Shown here: positions 62,407 to 64,000 of the stretch, one piece after another | Position numbering within the stretch: the stretch's first letter is position 1 | Layout of the letters: each line of letters opens with the position of its first letter | Source: Francisella frigiditurris | GTDB taxonomy: Bacteria; Pseudomonadota; Gammaproteobacteria; Francisellales; Francisellaceae | NCBI RefSeq assembly: GCF_001880225.1 | Contig: NZ_CP009654.1 | Span: 496,001 to 560,000 of the forward strand | Direction of reading: 5' to 3' | Length of the DNA: 64,000 nt | Notes under the pieces: generated by a model | Told to the model about the DNA's origin: nothing | The model's database searches: none | What the model saw: the letters and a program-made list of their open reading frames with translations, nothing else | Program-made: the position numbers and the translations under genes

Positions 62407-64000
62407 ATGATGATAAATAATCAAGTAGCAGCTATAATAATTGCAATTATAGTTTTGGCGCCTTTAGTTGGAGCTATTACTGCAGGATTTTTTAGTAAAT
62501 CTATAAAAAATGAAGGTGTAAACTTTTTTACAGTAATTCTGTGCTCTATATCTTTTGTATTAAGTGCTGTATTAGCTTATGGTGTTTTCTTCTATGGAGA
62601 TGTTTATAGTGCTACATATTATAGTTGGGCTCCTATTTCTAACAAGCTTTCGCTAGATGTTGGCTTTACTGTTAATAGAATAACAGTATATATGATGCTT
62701 ATAGTTACATTTGTTTCAACGCTAGTGCATGTTTACTCTATAGGTTATATGAAAGGTGAGAAAGGATATGCTAGATTCTTTTCTTATATTTCGGGCTTTA
62801 CTTTTGCGATGTTATGCCTAGTTATGGGAAATAATTTCTTATTATTATTCTTTGGTTGGGAAGGTGTAGGTTTATTCTCTTATTTATTAATAGGTTTTTA
62901 TTTTAATAGAGATTCAGCTAATGTGGCTAGTTTACGAGCTTTTTTGGTAAATAGAGTAGGAGATCTTGGGTTCTTACTAGGTATAGGTGCAGTAATACTT
63001 TATACAGGCTCTGTAAACTATGATACTGTTTTTGCAAGTTTATCGAATATAGATAATACACAAGTTGTAGAATTCTTAGGAATATCTTTTAGTCCAGTAA
63101 CATTGATGTGTGTTTTACTTTTTATTGGAGCTATGGGTAAGTCTGCTCAGTTCCCATTACATTCTTGGTTAGAGGGTTCTATGGAGGGTCCTACTCCTAT
63201 TTCAGCTCTTATACATGCCGCTACAATGGTTACAGCTGGTGTGTTTATGGTTGCTAGGCTTTCACCAATGTTTGTGATGTCTGAAGCAGCATTGAGTTTT
63301 GTATTAATAGTAGGTGCTATTACTTGTTTGTTTATGGGGTTGATAGCTATTGTACAAACAGATATTAAAAGAGTTATTGCATACTGTACTCTTTCTCAGC
63401 TTGGCTATATGATGGTTGCTCAAGGAGCTGGCGCTTTTTCTATAGGTATGTTCCATCTTATGACTCATGCTATGTTTAAGGCACTTTTATTCTTAGCTGC
63501 AGGTTCTGTTATAGTTGCTATGCATCATGAGCAAGATATCAGAAGAATGGGAGGTTTAAGAAAATATTTACCTCTTACATATGTTTGTATGTTTATAGGT
63601 GCTTGGGCTTTGGCTGCACTACCTCCTTTTTCTGGATTTTTTTCAAAAGATCTAATAATCGAGGCAGCTGGTAGTACTAAAGTTTTTGGCCATGATTTTG
63701 CGTATGCAATGGTTTTAGCATGCGCTTTTGTAACTTCTTTCTATATATTTAGAATGTTTTTCTTGGTATTCCATGGTAAAGAAAGAATGACTGAAGAAGA
63801 AAAATCTCATATTAAAGAGTCTCCATTATCAATATTAATACCTTTGGTGTTATTAGCTATCCCATCAGCTTTGATCGGTTGGTATTTCTTTGAGCCAGTA
63901 TTATCTCAAGCTAATGGATTATTTGGAGATACAATTAGTTCTTACGCACAGCAAGGGCTTGGTGGTTTAAGTGTTACAGCACATTTAGCTTCTGATGAAG
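62407..64000 (+). CDS. nuoL: NADH-quinone oxidoreductase subunit L, 5' part
   Basis: The frame opens at ATG 62407 (or 62410), seven bases after the nuoK stop, and is still open at the window edge after about 531 codons, so the 3' end is missing. NuoL is the distal antiporter-like, proton-pumping subunit. The key Glu is in FFGWEGVGLFSYLLIGFY and the key Lys in GAMGKSAQFPLHSWLEGS, followed by MEGPTPISALIHAATMVTAG. LAALPPFSGFFSKD comes later. The motif order is standard and nuoM-nuoN are expected next. Confidence 0.95.
   Translation, partial: MMINNQVAAIIIAIIVLAPLVGAITAGFFSKSIKNEGVNFFTVILCSISFVLSAVLAYGVFFYGDVYSATYYSWAPISNKLSLDVGFTVNRITVYMMLIVTFVSTLVHVYSIGYMKGEKGYARFFSYISGFTFAMLCLVMGNNFLLLFFGWEGVGLFSYLLIGFYFNRDSANVASLRAFLVNRVGDLGFLLGIGAVILYTGSVNYDTVFASLSNIDNTQVVEFLGISFSPVTLMCVLLFIGAMGKSAQFPLHSWLEGSMEGPTPISALIHAATMVTAGVFMVARLSPMFVMSEAALSFVLIVGAITCLFMGLIAIVQTDIKRVIAYCTLSQLGYMMVAQGAGAFSIGMFHLMTHAMFKALLFLAAGSVIVAMHHEQDIRRMGGLRKYLPLTYVCMFIGAWALAALPPFSGFFSKDLIIEAAGSTKVFGHDFAYAMVLACAFVTSFYIFRMFFLVFHGKERMTEEEKSHIKESPLSILIPLVLLAIPSALIGWYFFEPVLSQANGLFGDTISSYAQQGLGGLSVTAHLASDE

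Noticed and set aside
1-64000. Mobile elements, CRISPR arrays, prophage, tRNA or rRNA genes
   Set aside because: I looked for transposase motifs, regularly spaced repeats, integrases and cloverleaf or rRNA-like sequence and found none; gaps between genes are mostly short and AT-rich.

Overview
The window is an AT-rich stretch of bacterial core chromosome from the genus Francisella or a very close relative (Gammaproteobacteria, Francisellaceae). The main support is the minus-strand run rpsA - tsaC - ripA opposite tadA - ddl - ftsQ - ftsA - ftsZ - lpxC. RipA and the 222-residue carboxylesterase of the FTT258 type are genus markers. The 14-gene style nuo operon with separate nuoC and nuoD and a lysyl-tRNA synthetase with a long N-terminal extension also fit. 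I see no prophage, insertion sequence, CRISPR array, rRNA or tRNA gene. Base composition looks even throughout, so nothing suggests recent transfer.

Layout. 1-3.7 kb: the end of valS, a hypothetical gene that looks frameshifted, a small membrane protein, FMN lactate dehydrogenase plus nitroreductase (minus), and a Nudix hydrolase. 3.8-8.1 kb: pyrF and a pyrD-like gene, then a trans-sulfuration enzyme overlapping a peptide transporter, with an attenuator-like leader. 8.2-9.7 kb: a GNAT-nitrilase fusion. 9.9-13.5 kb: aspS and an RNase II family exonuclease. 13.5-13.85 kb: an AT-rich intergenic region with two perfect DnaA boxes. 13.8-17 kb: carboxylesterase, hemC, crcB and two lipoproteins. 17-18.2 kb: a WaaF-like glycosyltransferase and a 55-residue zinc-finger protein. 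18.4-21.5 kb: an ABC importer with a two-domain permease and no binding protein. 21.5-26 kb: exported protein, ssb, ackA, pta. 26-29 kb: ripA, tsaC, rpsA. 29.2-34.6 kb: tadA and a partial division cluster. 34.6-37.1 kb (minus): dnaX, a zinc-ribbon membrane protein and a small lipoprotein. 37.3-42.5 kb: prfB, lysS, exported protein, yqhA, glsA. 42.7-48.4 kb: threonine synthase with a LeuA-type regulatory domain, ilvD, ilvB, ilvH. 48.5-52.8 kb: holA, lipocalin, amino-acid permease, lysA. 53-64 kb: nuoA to nuoL, with nuoL running off the end.

The most interesting signals are non-canonical expression controls and domain fusions. (1) A C10 tract lies inside the spacer of a well-formed promoter for a small lipoprotein, a textbook layout for phase variation. 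(2) An A10 run in dnaX sits just after the clamp-loader core, and slippage in either direction meets a stop within a few codons. (3) prfB carries its +1 programmed frameshift, so the real gene starts about 55 bases before the open frame. (4) Threonine synthase is fused to an isopropylmalate-synthase regulatory domain next to isoleucine/valine genes. (5) A set of mutually exclusive hairpins lies before the trans-sulfuration gene. (6) DnaA boxes lie in a 338-base gene-free region. (7) FtsZ carries two copies of its C-terminal peptide. No defence or mobile system was found. All calls rest on reading the sequence and on family knowledge; no database search was run.
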